From positions 233,645 through 297,644 of the forward strand of contig JAGFNQ010005637.1 in NCBI GenBank assembly GCA_024364735.1: DNA of 64,000 bases, given 5' to 3'. Both the position numbers and the translations under genes were made by a program. Shown piece by piece: positions 31,666 to 43,983 of the stretch (position 1 is the first letter of the stretch; each line of letters starts with the position of its first letter). The notes under the pieces were generated by a model, which worked only from the letters and a program-made list of their open reading frames with translations, did no database searches and had not been told where the DNA came from. Source of the DNA: Boesenbergia rotunda (lineage: Eukaryota > Streptophyta > Magnoliopsida > Zingiberales > Zingiberaceae).

Positions 31666-32719
31666 TGTTGGGGATCGATAGATCGATAGAGGGGAGATAT
31701 TTATTGGAGATCGATAGACCAGCTAGAGGGGAGTGAATAGACGATCACCTACGTTTTGCGTCGGTTACGTTCTTCCTACAATATTAGCGTGTTCAAGTGA
31801 AAATACAAATAACACAAATAAACAAACATTAACACAAACCGTTTACGTGGTTCGGAGATGAAGCTCCTATTCCACGACTGTCCGTAAGGTGGACGATCCC
31901 TATCCGTCGATGGATGGACGATCCGTATCCGTTGATAGATTAGTCCCCGGAAGACTTCCGGCTAGCTCACGTAGCTCTTTGTGGGTGAAGACACCTTGCC
32001 ACAACTCGCACAAGACTTTTGAACACAAAGACTACTAATTAACCTTTAACCAAAGCCAATTTCGTCAACCCTAGACAGCCAAACCGAGCTCCCTTAAATA
32101 GAACTCGTGGCTGAATTAGTCGTTACCAGTCGACTGGTGCCAACACCAGTCGACTAGTTTCAATCAAATTCGAACGTTACAACCCAACGATCGAATTCCC
32201 AGCTGACACCAATCGACTGTACAGAAGATCAGTCGACTGATCTTTTTGTGGCAACTACCAGTTGACTGATCCCAGATCAGTCGACTAGTCAAACCCTAAT
32301 CCTAGGATTTTCCTACTCGAGTACAGTTTACTCGCATTCAGACCCTCACGACTCAGCTGACTCTTCTTTTGCAGCTTCGACCTGTTACCTGCAAGCCTTC
32401 TTCGACTTTGACTCTCGTCTCTCGGATGCATACAAGATCGCGGCTCATCCTCATGCCATTCTTCGTGTATGCCTCAAAGTGCGCTTTCCTCGGCTCATCG
32501 TTCCTGCATTGTCCACAGTCTCTCGGATGCATACAAGCCTATGGCTCGTCTCCTCATACAATCCTTCACCGGACCCGAAGCCATCCCAGCTAAGTTTATG
32601 TGTATTCTGCAAACCTGCACACTCAAATACACATATCAAATACAAGGGTTATCCTAAGTTAAACCCTTTGCCCAAACATCAAAACACATGATCATTCCAG
32701 ACCATAGATTGCTCCAACA
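31666..32719 (-). mobile_element. Solo LTR of the B (gag-only copia-like) family
   Basis: 1,054 bp starting TGTTGGGG and ending CCAACA, flanked by a perfect 5-bp target duplication ATATT (31661-31665 and 32720-32724). Read on minus it has the same plan as the B2 LTR at 56502: a start like TGTTGGAGCAATC, copies of CAGTCGACTGG-type palindromes (32127-32292), TATTTAAG near 32095 as probable TATA box, then the CTATTCACTCCCCTCTAGC end. No internal region, so it arose by LTR-LTR recombination. Confidence 0.85.
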
Positions 32720-32763
32720 ATATTATTGTTCTCTAGGGTTGGTGTGATGGTGAGAAATAATAT

Positions 32764-33219
32764 TAGAGATGGCAATTTTCACTTGGTTTGAGATCTCATG
32801 GGGAAAATCTGAAACGGAGGCGGGTTCGGGGAGTTTTTTCGGGTTTAGTGATTTTGAAAATCTCCGTAAGTTAAACGAGACGAGTATGGAAATACTATCT
32901 CCATTCCTAAACCTGGTCGCTCCGATAATAATAATGTTAATAATATAAAATTATATTATATTATATTATATAATTTTTATAATTGACTTCTTGTATTAAT
33001 ATTTTTATGAAAAAAGTTTAAAATTGAAAATATTTTTGGCTAAGTTAATATGTATTTCAAACCGGAATCGCGGCGGAGATGGAGATTTAATCTCCGTGAG
33101 AATCGGAGCGGGGATTCCATGATTAAACAAAACCGATCGAGCTTGAGGACGGGGTTATAATTCAGATTCAAAGATGGAGATAACAAATCTATTTCGACTC
33201 TGCTCCATTGCCATCCCTA
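32764..33219. mobile_element. hAT-type MITE
   Basis: Terminal inverted repeats TAGAGATGGCAAT (32764) and ATTGCCATCCCTA (33207), flanked by AATAATAT (32756-32763) and AACAAGAT (33220-33227), which match at 6 of 8 positions, the hAT duplication length. Further inverted similarity lies inside (CGGAGATGGAGATTTAATCTCCG-like words). No coding region. Confidence 0.6.
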
Positions 33220-33451
33220 AACAAGATACATTCTTAAATAACTAAGGTTTATTTTTCACGCAGACACATCTACGATGATTGAACTATTGATGATGTTGGA
33301 TTGTCATGTTAAGAGTCATATCGCACTTCCTGAGTTCACTTGTAGATGAAATGTGAGGATGAATTGTCTATCTCTGGATTAGTTAGCTCACAAAAATTGA
33401 TATGAGTTCATTTGATGGGCGGAATGAGGAATAGGACCGTCCTTCTCTCGA

Positions 33452-33697
33452 TTGATGAACCAGGCAGCAGACAAATTGAACCTGGGGTGATCGGCCCGGC
33501 CCCACGAAAGTTTTCCACCGGTCACCAGGGTAAATCGGGAAGCGCTTGCGGTGGCCAGTCTAGAAGTCCAGCGGCCCAGGATTCGCGCCCCATTTGAAGG
33601 AAAAATTCCTGCAAAATGCGCCGTAGCTGGGGATCGAACCGCGAATGTCTGGGTTAACAACTAGTGACCTTACCGCTGCACCATAGCCCCGGGGGCA
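33452..33697 (-). mobile_element. tRNA-like SINE, family S2, full copy with target duplication
   Basis: About 246 bp flanked by ACCGTCCTTCTCTCGA (33436-33451) and ACCATCCTTCTCTCGA (about 33699-33714), a 16-bp duplication with one mismatch. On minus it starts GGGGCTATGGTGCAGCGGTA (A box), has B box GCGGTTCGATCCC, then GCTACGGCGCATTTTGCAGG and a family-specific body. A truncated relative lies at 25749. Confidence 0.75.
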
Positions 33698-33789
33698 ACC
33701 ATCCTTCTCTCGAGATTAGTAGCAAGGATACCCCATCATAAAAAAATGTAAGTTAAATAAAGTGCCTTGAACAAGGAATTTATAAACGC

Positions 33790-34210
33790 TGTCCTTTGAG
33801 GACAGATTCTCTATCCCATTTTTCTCCCCTTCCTACCTGTCTCATTCGTTGGTGACGGCCGATCGAACACCACCGACGTACGGCCTCCGGCTATCGCCCC
33901 GAACAAAATTATATCCTGGAAAAATGGTGAATCCGTCAGGATTGTCGCAATTGTGATTTCGTCGGATTCAACGTCGAATCTGATGAGATTGCAATTGTAA
34001 CGATTCCGACTGGTTCACCATTCTTCCAGGATATTATTTGATTCAGGATGATTATCAAAAATTATCATGGTGTCCGATCAACGATTGGACGACTCGTCGA
34101 TCGTCATCGACGAGTGAGACAGATGAAATAGGAGAGGGGGGGGGGGGGGGGGGGGGGGGGGTAGGGGCGGGACGGGATGGGATAGAAGGTTTGGCTGTCC
34201 TTTACCTTCT
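33790..34210. mobile_element. Foldback MITE, family M1, copy 2
   Basis: Ends are inverted (GGACAGATTCTCTATCCCAT against ATGGGATAGAAGG..TGTCC). Inside are the M1 words GGTGAATCCGTCAGGAT, GGTTCACCATTC and TGGTGTCCGATC, again in inverted order. Interrupted near the right end by a G26 run at 34136-34161, which may be expanded or mis-sized. Confidence 0.65.
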
Positions 34211-34744
34211 ACGTAGTTCCTCAAAATAATGGACGTGAAGGCATTTATTGCTGTTCTAGTTAATTAAAGTAAGTATAATTACATATGAATTCTTGTAAAT
34301 ATACAATTTGTTTAGCGTTTTTGAAATTAAAATCTCGAAGCATGTCATGTGAAGCTTAATAAATTCTTGCATAAATATTATTTGTGGTTATTTCTTTATT
34401 AAAAAAATGACGATAAATTTAAGAAAAGTTTTTCATTTTACCTTACAGAGTTTGATTCATTTTCAAAATATCCTCTAGAGTTTTAAAATTTGGCCGGTTA
34501 GTTTCCCTGATTTCACCTAATCGTATTTTTCTTTTTTTGGAGACTAGAGGTTTGAAATTACACAAATGTAATATTAAATTTTGTAATAATTTTAGCATTT
34601 GGTGCTAGATCTAGAATTGAAAACTTTTATGGGATTCAATCGGTCATTCCAAAGTTAGTCAACTCAAAAAATTAAATATTAGATACTAACTAAAAAAACA
34701 AATAATTTAGATCTAAGTAAAGCATCACCATGATATTATTTTGA
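34211..34744. other. No gene seen
   Basis: AT-rich DNA. Contains one more copy of the S3 tail module (ACTTTTATGGGATTCAATCG near 34624, then AGTTAGTC). Confidence 0.45.
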
Positions 34745-35141
34745 AAAATGATATGCATGGTGAAAATGAATATCCCAGTAAAAATTTTGATCGTCACTCG
34801 CCGGCATGCCCGACATCTGATCACTGATCGGACACTACTGACGGCCTCCGATCGTCGTCCCGAATCAAACTATACCTTGGGAGGACGGTGAACCCGTCAG
34901 GATCGCCGACAACGGTGAACCCGTCGAAATCGATGATGAATGATGTGAGATCGTAATTGTGGTGATCCCTAACGGGTTCACGTGCCCCCAGGATATAGTT
35001 TGGTTCGGGAAGGCGACCGAAGGCGGTCGGAAGCCGCCGGAGGCCGCTGGTAGTGCCGATTAGCGATCAGATATCAGACGTGCTATCAATTGATGGTTAA
35101 AGTTTTCACTGAGACATTCACTTTCACTGTGCATATCAGTG
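34745..35141. mobile_element. Foldback MITE, family M1, copy 3
   Basis: Ends GATATGCATGGTGAAAATG (34750) and its imperfect inverse ending GTGCATATC (35137). The interior shares CGAATCAAACTATACC, GGACGGTGAACCCGTC and GATCGCCGACAACGG with copy 1, and the right half repeats these inverted. About 390 bp, the same size as copy 1. Confidence 0.72.
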
Positions 35142-36674
35142 CTCTATTATTTTAAGGCATTCGATTTCACCCTTATTTCATAATTATTTTAGGGAATGTC
35201 TCAATCTCCTTCAACCTTAAATGGTGACCGATGTCGATGCTAATAGGGAACACACACTAGTTCCTAACATTCGAATTGTTAAGTAGGGCACACTCATAAC
35301 ACATCAAATTTACCTATGGAGTGCATGTTATTAAATAACCACCCTCCACTTATGGATGTGGAGGAAAGGAAGAACAAGATAAGAAGTATTGAACATTCCA
35401 CAAAATCTTGGCATCAGGGGTCATGCCCCCACTCTTCCTCTAGATCTTTACAACCTTTTTTGGTAGACTTGCTTAAACAAACAACTTAAGAAGTAAAGAG
35501 TTGTTTGTTTGTTTCAACAATAAACTCCTACAAATTTATGTTGTGACAATAAAACAAAGATTTTACAAAATAATAATAATAATAATTGTTTAAATATACG
35601 CACGTGGAAAACCATAGGAGCAAGCAACCTTCGTTTGGTAAACATAAAGAGCAAACAACCATATTTCATTGTGAGGTATTAGGGCTATGTTTGTTTGGAG
35701 GGAGAAAAGATTAAAAACTTATGTAGATGGAAAGGAAATCAAAGAATAGATTAGGGATTAAGTGAGTGTCGAAAATTGAGTGAGTCGGTAAGATGTTCGA
35801 ATTGGCACGATCAAATAAATTTAGTGTAACTAATCATGTCGGTTAGTTGGCCAACCCAAAAGATCTACACTAGCTTGTAAATTACTAACACATGTTTAGT
35901 ACTTAAATTATTCTACAAGAAACTAATTTTCTGTTTTAATTTTTTTATATTTTATTACTTCTGGAAATAAAAGTAAATGCAAAGGTTCATTTAATTATAT
36001 TGATCTGTGTACATCGAGTTCAACTATAAAGCTCTATATATCATTAGTGTGTATTGTGCATGATCATTCTTATCAACTTTCTACTGATTTTGTCAAAGAT
36101 AAGTTTACTTAATGTACCCGCTTGGCGGAATGTTAAATGAGAAATGACCTTCGATTGAGAAACATGTGTCGTCAAAACAAGATCAGTCCGACTAAAGTGG
36201 TTAGTTATAGATAGATCAACTATAACAATGAGATCCAAAAATGAATATAAATTGTTTGAAAGTCAAGCTCAAACAATGAAATGCTCAACATATGTAACTA
36301 TTTAGAATCCCTAATCTGATTTACAAGCACTGTCAAGATGGAAAAGATATGCCAAAAGGATAAGTGAATCCGAGCAAAAGTGTCAGAGATTGCACCTGAA
36401 ATATATTCCTGAAGAAATATTTGAACTGCTGCATCTTCACCAAATTCTTGGCTCGCAGACATGCCTGCTTAGTTTTATGTAAAACAAATGAAAGCCATCA
36501 TGAGTACACTGCAGATGGAACCAGCCTTTCTCTCTGTCATTGTAAATGCTAGTTAGTGGGGCGCAAAAAAGATACAAAAAAAGAGTCTTTTTTTTCACCA
36601 AAAGCATGATACCTCAGAGTCATTCATGTCTGACCTTTAATTTGCTACTTTTCTTTCATAGGAAAGGTTAACTT
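35142..36674. other. No gene seen
   Basis: Intergenic DNA. A GGGCTATGTTTGTTTGG word at about 35687 looks like the start of a common plant transposon end, but no matching right end was found. Confidence 0.45.
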
Positions 36675-39600
36675 TGTTGTCTCCTGATCCTGTCGCGAGG
36701 CAGAGTGAAAGCTCCAAGGGTGGGACGATTCCCCGAGCAAAACGAGATGCCGAGGTGGTAATGATCTGGCTCCGAGTTGGCTCTTGCCTGCAAAACGATG
36801 ACCGTTAGCAAACTCGCCGGGGGTTTTCCCGGTCAGGCACTCCGATGGTCAAGTCAGTATCCGTAGGAAATATAGTGGAGCTGAATTGAAATGCAGTAGT
36901 AGGGAGAGAGCTCGTGCGCATACCTGTGGAATGAGGAGTGGAGGGCTTATATAGCGGGGGAAGCTGACAATCCTTGTCCGTGCCGACGAGATAAGGGTGT
37001 GATACCTGTCAACTCGTATGGGAGCACTTGGGAGTACCGCGGCAGGACGTGGGGTGCTCGAGTAGTACGACAGTAGTAAATGGGCGGACTGACCGTGAGG
37101 TATGTGTAGCGACCCGCCTTCTCCTGCCTTAGACGGATCGTTACTTCTGTCTACTTCTTGACTCTAATGCACGACTAAGAATGCGGAAATCTTTTTTTTT
37201 CTTCTCAATTTAAATCTATCTATGATATACTAACTCTAATAGTCATGCATGATACCATGTCACACTTTCTTTCTCAAAACTCGTAAGAAAATACCTATTG
37301 AAACTTGCCTCGCCCAACTCAGCTTACGGGTATCAGTCGACTGGTACTGTACTAGTCGACTGATAAGCCTGAAATCTGAAAATTCAGGTTTCGAAACTTG
37401 TTTCAAAAGCCCACCAAACATATAGTTTCGAGCCATACAAAATCATGACACCATTTCTATACTCTATACTAGTTTTCTAAACATTTTAGCCAATCAAGAC
37501 GGATCCATAAACTTGAAATTAGAACTCTTGTGGAAGTAATTAAGCTATTCAAGTTTATATGAACTTTAACCTTAGAGTTTGTACCAATCTTGACTCCTAT
37601 GCATTCATAACACCAAATATATGTTCTATAACCTTGCTAAAGCATTATGAAATGTGAATGCAACTTTTCTAAACATATTTAAGCAATAAAAACTTGATTC
37701 AAAGAGAAATTAATACTATCTTGGCACATGCATCTATTTCTCTAACAAAGTATCAATATTTCAAACTACTCACACTTCTACTCATCCAATGCAATCATAA
37801 GGATATGTATGCTAAATGAAATGACATGGAATCTATACTCGGGGTTTTAAGACATGCAAAATATCTCAAACACAATTACTCGAATAAATTCTATATGGTC
37901 TAACTTAAACTAAGAATTTATTCATCTTGTCCCAAGGGTCTCTCCAAGTTCAGCCACCACACACACTTTACTCAGCACCGCCTCGTCGCCTTCCTTCAGA
38001 ATTGCTTGCCTTTACCTTTATCTGCAGTAAGAGGAAATGCAACTAGTAAGCGAAAAGCTTAGTAAGTACTATCTAGCTCACAAAATCTCGAAATGTGCAA
38101 ACATGCTTCTTGAACAATATGAAAATCATATGAGATACTTATATGCTTGAAAGAAAACTAAGAACATGTATAACTCAAAAACATGCATACTCAAGCAATA
38201 ATAAATCTCAATTTACTTTTCTTGGCTCAACTTGAAACTTTAGCTATTCTTTAACTTTTGAAAACTTTCTTAAACTTTAGAAAAACTTTGCTAAAACATA
38301 TACTTGAAAATAATAATCACTTGGATCCACTGAAGACGTAAGTACCATCTCATATGCGCGTTCCCTAAAAGGTTGGGGTAGCGAGCCACCAATCCCAATA
38401 GAGCAGACCTTGGTCTACCAGGGCCAAGACCTTGGAATCGGACACCTGGATTTCTTTAACGACGCCCTTGGACGCCGGGTACTGGCCTTAGAAAATAAAA
38501 TAGCTTTTCTTTCTTTTCTTTCTTATCTGTAAATGCCTTGGCATTTTCTGGAGCACCTTGCGTGCTAAAATCCCTAAGTCTTGACTTTTGGGGATTTTCT
38601 TAAGGCCTTGGCCTTTTCTTTTCTTATCTTTATCTTCTTTTCTTTTCTCATAACTTTCTTGGCCCTAAACTCACATAGGGTGCTTATCAAACATATACAA
38701 GCATATAAGAAACTAAGATCACATGCAAAAACTAAAGCAAAAAGGAAGAATTCTCTTTTAAAAACTTTTAAAGGAAATTCTCACGGTAAAACCGCCTCTT
38801 ACTGCAGGTGAGCAGTACTTACCTTGATATCTTGGACTTACAACCAAGAACGGCGTCGGAGGTTCGGGAGAAACTTGAGATCTCGGAGAATTCTTCGCGC
38901 CTACGCGTTCCTCTCGTCGCGGGGATCCCGAATATAGGAATATCTCTCGGAGGAGAACCTTGGCCGGCCCCCTTGGCCTTGGTGTTGGTTGGCGTCGCCC
39001 AAGAGAGGAGAAGGGAAAGGAGTCGGCGCAAGGTGTTGGGCGAGGGAGAGAAAGGGTTTAGGTTGAGAGAAAATAAAATTTCTCTCTTTAATTATCTATT
39101 TATACTTATGGGGTGAATTTACCTAACTATACCTTATCTATTGTTTCGCCCATTTTATTTCAACAAAACCAACCAGCCCAGCTGGTCACGCGCGCGCCTG
39201 GTCATGGGCTGGTTGCGGGTTCGAACCTCTTGCTGCCCTTAAATGTTTTTTTTTTAAAAATACTAAACGGACTTGGAAAATTCCATAAAAATATTCTAAA
39301 AATTTCTAAAAATATCTAGAATATTTCTAAACCATTTTTAAATAATTCTAAGGACTTTAAGAACTAAAAATGGGAATTTTGGGGCGTTACAGTATGTCAG
39401 GAATAGGCAAGGTGTGTAGTACTCCAACATCAAGGCCGTACTCCGGATGTAATGACATAGGAGACGTAGGGATGAGATAGTCCGTACTCCGAGCGCTATC
39501 CGGCCGGTTCGAGTGTCAAGGACCGGGTCAGGTTATGGCCAGGGAGCGTGGGCTGCCACGTGTTCGCCTGGGAGAGTTGAGGCGCAGGATACGCCCTGAG

Positions 39601-39944
39601 TCGGAGGTTTGTTGGGTCATGTCCGACTAACTCTGCTGAATATTCGATTCGTGTGATGCTTGGGGAGCATGGGTCGCTACATGTCCGACTGGCTCGCCCG
39701 TCCCCGATCTGGATCGGGGCAGGGGTAAAGGTGACCGAGCCAGGAGGAGTTTGGGGCCGACTTGGCCGACCCTGCTCGTCGCTGACTGGATAGCGCCCCG
39801 GGAAGCTCCTTGGCTTCGGGACCCCTGGGTGAGGTCTTAGTCGGTCCATCTGCTTGACCTTCCTGACATTAGGCTGGCTGGCTGAGCGAGCCGTACTATC
39901 CGTAGGTAAGGCCGGGATCATCTCCTATTAATATCTACGACTGA
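36675..39944 (-). mobile_element. LTR (possibly solo), interrupted by a nested gypsy LTR
   Basis: Outer parts 36675-37104 and 39397-39944 form one GC-richer unit split by the nested LTR below. The minus strand ends in GGAGACAACA at 36675. On minus, CTATATAAGCCC at about 36950 is a likely TATA box. AACTT precedes 36675 and also occurs at 39945-39949, a possible target duplication, but the outer right terminus is not a clean TG/CA end. The family is not identified. Confidence 0.45.
37105..39391 (-). mobile_element. Solo LTR of a Ty3/gypsy-like element
   Basis: 2,287 bp with TGTAGCGACC at the left and GGGGCGTTACA at the right; read on minus it starts TGTAACGCCCCAAAATTCC, the usual style of plant gypsy (Tekay/Del-like) LTRs. 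A perfect 5-bp duplication GTATG flanks it (37100-37104 and 39392-39396). A minus-strand TATA-like GTATAAATAG lies at about 39100, followed by a GC-rich transcribed part (38820-39060). Two CAGTCGACTGG-type palindromes lie at about 37335-37362. Open frames inside match no pol domain. Confidence 0.82.
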
Positions 39945-39949
39945 AACTT

Positions 39950-40549
39950 CTTAAGAAATTAATTTAAACTAAATTTTTAACTTCATAAGCTAAATATTCT
40001 ATGAATCGCAAGTACAATATTAAGGAATCGCAAGTACACAGTTTAAACATTTGATCAGCTGCAGAGAGTGGAAGTTAGTGCTGCAGTTTGATTCTTGAAA
40101 AAAACTTGCTCCTCCGTAAGTCAATTTTTCGATTGTCAAGACTATTTCCGAAGCTTTCAATGAATAATGACATTATTCCAGTGTCTAACTTATATGTGAG
40201 AAGAAACTAGTACTTCTAGAACTTTGAAAAGTTTGATGCATTAGATACTTAGATGGCTCCCCATTCACACTCTTTCAGATCGTGTAGAAATTTAAGCATC
40301 AAAATTGCAACAAACAATCATGCAAATCAGTGAACATCTTCCCTTCACCACAAAGTGATCAAAAGAAAGACTGCAATAGTCAAATGAGCTTACTAGTTCC
40401 ACAGTTGAAGGTGATGTGCATGCAATTACATCGAAGCTACAAGTCTATGAAGTGAATTAAGCATGTCAACCTTCACTTCTTTGAAGGTGGAGTTCAGATT
40501 ATTCTAGTTCTCTGAAAAGTCTGTCCCTACACATATACTTTAAGAAAAT

Positions 40550-40608
<59 letters not shown>

Positions 40609-41425
40609 TAAGGTAAAGGTCACATCATGAAGACCGTGCTATATAGACTTTTAAAAGTCCACAGCATTGAGGCAGACATGGAAACCTACATCCAAAAATA
40701 CATGGGTCCAGTTGGTGACCCCATAACTCCAGGTCCAGAAATCCCAAGATAACACTCCAAATAATCTGGTAAATGATCGTTTCTTATCAAAAGCACGTGA
40801 ACTTTAGTGTTTAGTTAGTGCAGGAACAACGCGTAACCTGAAATAGAGGAAAAGTCAATTCATATGAGGAATATGTCTCCCCGTAGGATATTTCTATGGC
40901 TAAAGTAGTAGAGAAAAACATGAAATTAACATGAAAATACCATGCTATGAAAGAAATGTATTTAATTGCAAAATCGAAGAACGGACCACTCATCAGAGAT
41001 ACTATCAGAAAAGGTTCAAAGATATATTCAGGTTATAAAAATGGAGATGCATAGGCATGTAAGAAACAACTGCAGAACAAAAGAACTATCAAAATAATTT
41101 TCTGACGAGTTCAATAAAATGAACTAATATCTGTGAGTGAGAAAATAAATAAAAGTTTAGATTGTGAAGGAAAACAACTTCAGAAATTAAAGGTTCCAAG
41201 AGAAATGCAATTAAAATTAAATATATATATAGTAAGCAAAGAATATATGAAATAAGTAAGATGGATGAATATAAAGTTCCTACTAGCAAGACTTTTAGAT
41301 ATTTTCGAGTTATTTTCAACCAAAAAATATTATTGACAGGATACACAACGAGCAGTTGAAATAGAGAATGGAGAGGAGCTTTTGGAATCTTAAATGGTCG
41401 TTGTGTGCCACTAGGCTAAGCTAAA
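39950..41425. other. No gene seen; long (AT)n
   Basis: AT-rich intergenic DNA. A near-pure (AT)n tract covers about 40552-40606. Nothing else recognised. Confidence 0.5.
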
Positions 41426-41429
41426 AGAA

Positions 41430-41835
41430 AATTATAGGACTACGATACGACCCACCATACTTCACAAATCAAAAGTGTTAGATTGTTACGGAGCAGCTTG
41501 CACAAAAAGTTTAGAGTGACAAAAAATGAGAATACTAACATGGACATGTGGAGTGTAGTTCAGAGAAATCATAATATGAGAAAAAAAAAATAGATTAAGA
41601 TGGCATAAAGATATTCAAAGGTAACCAATTGATTAATTGGCTATGGAATTAAATCAAACAGAGTAGGTGTAAAAGGTTGGAGGAAATTGAAAAGAAGTTT
41701 AGTAAATCTACAAAAAATGATTTAACTGAAATGAATATGACAAATGATATATCCGTGCACAAAATTCGATCAAGGAAAACGTTTCAAGCTACCGACCCCA
41801 AATTTACGATGAGAGTCATGAGGATTATGAAGATG
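41430..41835 (+). pseudogene. LINE 3' end remnant (reverse transcriptase C-terminus)
   Basis: Fragments in shifting frames read YRTTIRP, then QKMRILTWTCG (about 41520-41560), resembling the conserved C-terminal block of plant LINE reverse transcriptases. The segment ends in CTACCGACCCCAAATTTACG and ATGAGAGTCATGAGGATTATG, like the usual 3' end of these elements. Heavily decayed by stops and frameshifts; the 5' part is absent, as is typical for LINE insertions. Confidence 0.55.
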
Positions 41836-41885
41836 TGAGAGAACATATACAATCTTGGCCGAATAGAAAAAGAAACATAAACTTC

Positions 41886-41977
41886 ATTCACAAAATGTGT
41901 TTTTAGCATACATCGTCCAAGCTATTAATTTAAATTAATAGCTTGGACGATGAATGCTAAAAACACATTTTGTGAAT
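41886..41977. repeat. Near-perfect 92-bp palindrome
   Basis: Left arm 41886-41931 and right arm 41932-41977 are exact inverses except for one base, with no spacer (centre AATTT/AAATT). Part of the arm (ACATCGTCCAAGCTATT) is repeated a third time at 41978-41994. Confidence 0.92.
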
Positions 41978-42626
41978 ACATCGTCCAAGCTATTGGGTGA
42001 GGCCGTGAGGGCTTGAGCAGTCCTTCTGATCATGTGTTTTAGTGGATCTTTGGAAGGCCTTGGTGAAAAATGGAGACATGCCAAACAAAATAAATAGTTC
42101 AAAGACGGCTGATAAATATTATAATTAGATGTTTACCTGCTTATAATTAAAGGAACGAGGAGTACAGGCAGATTTTTTATATTATTAAAACAACTCAAGA
42201 TGAGGTAAATAAAATTAATTAAAGAACATTATGTTAGATATTTGGTTCTTAAAAATGACAAAAAAAAATGATTTTGCAAAGGAAAATCGAAATGTCATCA
42301 ATCGATGAAAATCAGAATTGATTTTAAAAATAAAATTTATGTTTTGCGTAGATGAATCTAGATAATTAATTTACTCAAAATTGATTACGGATGAATGAGA
42401 AATGAATTATTTAAAGTCAGCAAAAAATTGACATAGAAGAATGTAGATAAAGAATAGTCCTACATCTAAAATTTCCAAAGGAGTTTGCCTCCTTATATGT
42501 ATTCCTATGTTAATGGAGTTAAAAAAGAAAAATACAGGTGATCTCTTCTCACAGGTGAGCAGGTGCTCGCACCCACCACCCACCACCCGCCACGCGCGTA
42601 CGTGCATACGTGCACAATGGGCATTT

Positions 42627-43330
42627 TGTTGGAACACTTTGCACTTCACATGTACGCAGCTGATATGGCCGTGCCTACGTGGCATGTGACGTGGCGCTTA
42701 GGTAGGAGGAGAGAGATGATTGGACAAACGAATGATAACAGTTGGATCAAAGATGGGTGCTAAATCGTAAGTGACGTGATTGGAGCGTTGATCGCAAAGA
42801 GCTGTGATCTGACCGTTGGTAATAAGACTTGATCTGAAGCGTCAGATCAAAAGGAGATCTGAAGGGTTACAACCATCCAGATTTGATAGATGAGATCAAA
42901 GGGAAATATGAAGGGTCACAACCATCCAGATCTGATAGATGAGATCAAAGGACTATTTGAAGGGTAACAACCCTCCAGATCGAACAACCTAGATTAATCC
43001 TAAACCAAATATAACACCCACTCACCAAAGGGTACCTCACCTCTTCCCTTATATATGGATTCATTTATTCAATCATCAAAGTCATTAGCATTTATCCCAT
43101 CTTGTGCATCCAGAGTCCAAAAAGCATACGAGAAAGTTCGTCAATCTCAAAATTTATAGTGATACTATTTCGAAACATCGTCGTTGTATCTTGGAAAATG
43201 AATTGCTGCTATCCGTGAGCACCTGTAGCAGAGCAATATCGTTTTACGGAGATAATGTCCAACACTAACCTCGACGAAATCATATCAATTTGTATCTTTC
43301 CGACAGCAACCCCGGAACCAACTCTCAACA
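42627..43330 (+). mobile_element. Copia-like solo LTR
   Basis: 704 bp from TGTTGGAAC to CTCTCAACA, flanked by CATTT (42622-42626) and CATTA (43331-43335), a 5-bp duplication with one mismatch. TATA-like CTTATATATGG at about 43048. Three tandem units of about 56 bp (GGGTTACAACCATCCAGAT-like, 42862-42985) precede it. No primer site or internal region follows. Confidence 0.62.
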
Positions 43331-43335
43331 CATTA

Positions 43336-43978
43336 CACGTAAAACAATCTTAGACAGAATTAAACAGAGAGAGAGTAGTTGTCTAGCATTTTGCAAGTAA
43401 TTGTGGTAGTTAACATTTGATCCATGTAAGTATCTACTATTAACTGGTGCTTCAAGGTAAGCATGAATAATCTAAATAATGTTTTTTAATAACTTCAAGT
43501 AAGCACTCCATTGTTGAAATGGAAGACCAGGACAGACTTGATGAACTCCTAACATAATGTCATGACATATGAAGAAATATATATAATGCATTGCCTCGCT
43601 GTTAAGACATGTTATCAACAGTAGAAAAATTGCAAACATCAATACCTACATTCACTTGAAATCTTGAATCTCTTCCTAATACCTATAATCCAATCAAGAT
43701 GTACTTCTTCTTTCTCACTTCAGCCTAAAGTTCTAAAGCTACGTCCTCTCAAAGAAAATGTTGAGCACCAAAAGAGAGAACTGGATGATGAATGTTATTA
43801 CAGAACAAATGCTAAAATATTCTACATTCATGAGGCTATCAGATTGAGGGCTCAGTAAATCTTATTTGACATTTGAAAATATACAATCTAATTTACATGG
43901 TTTATATGTAATCGGGATGAGTAGTCCAAGGTGAACACGTGGCGCGAGAAGGCTGCGTGTCATGGCTAGGAACAAGAG
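43336..43978. other. No gene seen
   Basis: Intergenic DNA between two LTRs; one short chance open frame near 43664, no recognised domain. Confidence 0.5.
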
Positions 43979-43983
43979 ATGTG

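Noticed and set aside
33600..33690. tRNA gene (good A and B boxes)
   Set aside because: No complete cloverleaf. The boxes belong to a SINE with target duplications. The same holds for 8050, 14200, 22205 and 25800.
35687..35760. Start of a hAT or PIF type MITE (GGGCTATGTTTGTTTGG)
   Set aside because: No matching inverted right end or duplication found within 1.5 kb.
39496..39921. 141-codon frame on minus
   Set aside because: GC-rich outer LTR DNA with no domain and no splice or promoter support.
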